Assembly (NCBI GenBank): GCA_003641695.1
Contig: QNBL01000132.1
Location: forward strand, 1-7,356
Reading direction: 5' to 3'
DNA: 7,356 bases
From: Spirochaetota bacterium
GTDB taxonomy: Bacteria; Spirochaetota; Spirochaetia; B11-G9
The translations under genes were made by a program, and so were the position numbers. The notes below the pieces were generated by a model that searched no databases, was not told the DNA's origin, and saw only the letters and a program-made list of their open reading frames with translations. Shown piece after piece: positions 6,036 through 7,356 of this stretch (position 1 is its first letter; each line of letters starts with the position of its first letter).

Positions 6036-7160
6036 ATGGGATACGCAGATGCGTACAAGGATTGCGAATGGGTAGATTTTGAAACCCTTGAAAGTTTTAT
6101 GAAGGATGCCCTTAAAGGAGTTGGTATTCCGGAAAAAGATGCAGAGATTATTTCAGAGGTTTTGATTACCTCTGATAAGCGGGGGATAGATTCTCATGGA
6201 ATCGGCAGACTGAAACCGATTTACATAGACAGGATCGATGCCGGTATCATGAATCCGGTAACCGAGATTACTGTAGTCAGAGACCGTAAAACTACCGCTG
6301 TACTTGACGGGAATAACGGCCTGGGGCATGTAGTTTCAAAGACAGCAATGCAAATGGCAATAGACAAGGCAAAAGCTCACGGGATGGGAATGGTAGCCGT
6401 AAGGAATTCAACTCATTACGGTATAGCAGGTTATTATGCACTTATGGCAATTGAAAACGGTATGATAGGAATGACCGGGACCAATGCCCGCCCCTCTATT
6501 GCTCCCACCTTCGGAGTCGAGAATATGCTGGGAACAAACCCGCTTACCATCGGATTCCCGACGGATGAAGCGTTCCCCTTTGTCCTTGATTGTGCTACGT
6601 CGGTAAGTCAGAGAGGAAAGATCGAGGTGTACGGGCGAGCAGGCAAAGATGTTCCCCCCGGTTGGGTTATTGGCGAGGATGGTAAGACCAGAACCGATAC
6701 CCAGCAGATTCTTGTTGATTTGACCAAGGGGAAAGCAGCACTTGCCCCGTTGGGCGGTTTGGGAGAAGAAACCGGAGGATACAAGGGATATGGTTATGCT
6801 GCTATTGTAGAGGTGCTGTCAGCAGCTCTGCAGGGAGGTTCCTACCTTAAAGCTCTCAATGGATTCGATAAGGAAGGGAATAGAATACCGTATCCGCTGG
6901 GACATTTCTTTATTGCTATTGATCCTGAAGAATTTTTGGGACTGGATGAGTTTAAACGGACAGCAGGTAACATAATGAGAGATCTGAGAAACTCGAAGAA
7001 AGCTCCGGGGCAGGATAGAATTTACACAGCAGGAGAAAAAGAGTGGGTTGCCTGGCAGTACCGTAAGGAGCACGGATGCCCGGTACCCAAAACCCTTCGG
7101 GACCAGATGGATGAGCTGAAAAAGAGATTTAATATGAACTATACCTTTCCCTGGGAGTAA
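6036..7160 (+). CDS. Ldh_2-family NAD(P)-dependent dehydrogenase, probable malate dehydrogenase (YlbC/AllD type)
   Basis: This is a 374-residue soluble oxidoreductase of the malate/L-lactate dehydrogenase family, which is unrelated to the classical Rossmann malate dehydrogenases. Characteristic motifs are RGIDSHGIGR (49-58, catalytic His54), VLDGNNGLGH (89-98), RNSTHYGIAGYY (123-134), TNARPSIAPTFG (149-160), MLGTNPL and GFPT, and GGYKGYG (247-253). The family includes malate, sulfolactate, ureidoglycolate, diketogulonate and piperideine-carboxylate reductases, and motifs alone do not separate them. The malic enzyme gene four bases downstream makes malate/oxaloacetate the best-supported substrate. 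AGGAGG (6025-6030), five bases before the ATG, is the strongest ribosome site in the window. A 21-base gap follows the regulator gene, with no terminator, so it probably shares the glpK transcript. The C-terminal tail (about 330-374) is charged and a little longer than in some relatives. Cofactor preference cannot be read with confidence. Confidence 0.88.
   Translation: MGYADAYKDCEWVDFETLESFMKDALKGVGIPEKDAEIISEVLITSDKRGIDSHGIGRLKPIYIDRIDAGIMNPVTEITVVRDRKTTAVLDGNNGLGHVVSKTAMQMAIDKAKAHGMGMVAVRNSTHYGIAGYYALMAIENGMIGMTGTNARPSIAPTFGVENMLGTNPLTIGFPTDEAFPFVLDCATSVSQRGKIEVYGRAGKDVPPGWVIGEDGKTRTDTQQILVDLTKGKAALAPLGGLGEETGGYKGYGYAAIVEVLSAALQGGSYLKALNGFDKEGNRIPYPLGHFFIAIDPEEFLGLDEFKRTAGNIMRDLRNSKKAPGQDRIYTAGEKEWVAWQYRKEHGCPVPKTLRDQMDELKKRFNMNYTFPWE
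7153..7157 (+). promoter_or_regulatory. Ribosome binding site of the malic enzyme gene inside the preceding gene's end
   Basis: GGGAG directly precedes the TAA stop of the Ldh_2 gene (7158-7160) and is seven bases from the ATG at 7165. The short four-base intergenic gap and this placement point to coupled translation of the two enzymes. Confidence 0.6.
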
Positions 7161-7164
7161 AATA

Positions 7165-7356
7165 ATGAATGACTTGAAAGAAAAAGCACTGAAATACCAT
7201 TCCCTGAACGGGGTACCGGGTAAAACAGAAGTTATCCCCACAAAACCATGTTCGACGGCGGATGAGTTGTCTCTTGCATATCCCCCCGGGGTTGCTGCTC
7301 CGGTTCTGGAAATTGATATAGAGGAGCTTGACGCCTACAGATACACAAACAAAGGG
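7165..7356 (+). CDS. maeB: Malic enzyme (oxaloacetate-decarboxylating malate dehydrogenase), N-terminal part, 3' cut off by the window
   Basis: Malic enzyme converts malate to pyruvate and CO2 with reduction of NAD(P). The frame is open from the ATG at 7165 to the last base and encodes 64 residues. These match the start of bacterial MaeB-type malic enzymes: LKEKALKYHS, then GVPGKTEVIPTKP (residues 16-28), SLAYPPGVAAP (36-46, with the catalytic Tyr39), and DAYRYTNKG at the window's edge. Pro40 replaces the Thr or Ser usual in SLAY(T/S)PGVA. The catalytic lysine, metal ligands and nucleotide-binding domain lie beyond the window. It therefore cannot be told whether this is a short malic enzyme or a long form with a C-terminal phosphotransacetylase domain, or which cofactor it uses. 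It follows the Ldh_2 gene by four bases, and the pair forms a malate module. Confidence 0.9.
   Translation, partial: MNDLKEKALKYHSLNGVPGKTEVIPTKPCSTADELSLAYPPGVAAPVLEIDIEELDAYRYTNKG

Noticed and set aside
6819..7241. 140-codon minus-strand open frame spanning the Ldh_2/malic enzyme junction
   Set aside because: It is antisense to two clearly recognised genes, has no motif or ribosome site, and is explained by codon bias on the opposite strand.

Overview
The window reads like a chromosomal segment of a free-living, fermentative spirochaete-like bacterium. That placement is an inference from gene content and protein style: an AroD-AroE fusion, a Helicase_C_3/WYL-like protein, and a moderate-GC, gap-poor gene layout. 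No rRNA or other taxonomic marker is present, so it is tentative. Seven protein genes fill almost the whole window. I see no tRNA or rRNA genes, CRISPR arrays, insertion sequences or phage genes, and no gene-free stretch longer than about 70 bases.

Left part (2-3668). The window opens inside a bifunctional 3-dehydroquinate dehydratase/shikimate dehydrogenase gene (plus strand, 5' end missing). It runs tail to tail into a 672-residue minus-strand gene, and the two stop codons overlap in CTAA. I identify the minus-strand protein by fold pattern as a Helicase_C_3 (XPB/Ssl2-like) protein with N-terminal winged-helix segments and a C-terminal WYL-like domain. A 59-base gap separates it from the divergent gene thpR (RNA 2',3'-cyclic phosphodiesterase, LigT/2H family). 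That gap holds two well-spaced sigma-70-type promoters that overlap one another and fire outward. Both sit so close to the start codons that both mRNAs are predicted to be leaderless or nearly so.

Right part (3739-7356). A plus-strand cluster encodes glycerol kinase (glpK), a DeoR/GlpR-family repressor, an Ldh_2-family (YlbC/malate-lactate type) NAD(P)-dependent dehydrogenase, and the first 64 codons of a malic enzyme. The spacings are 2, 21 and 4 bases, and two of the ribosome binding sites overlap or touch the preceding stop codon, so this looks like one operon. Its only evident promoter lies before glpK, downstream of a tandem T-tract repeat. The adjacent malic enzyme makes malate/oxaloacetate the best guess for the Ldh_2 substrate. 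Together the two enzymes could convert oxaloacetate to pyruvate while moving reducing equivalents from NADH to NADPH. Glycerol-3-phosphate or a related phosphorylated compound would be the natural signal for the DeoR-family regulator.

The window is mostly ordinary metabolism. The points most worth a second look are the little-studied Helicase_C_3/WYL-like gene, the face-to-face leaderless promoters, the altered substrate loop in the dehydroquinate dehydratase half of AroDE, and the glycerol-kinase/malate-module operon. I did not find a convincing new defence or mobile system.
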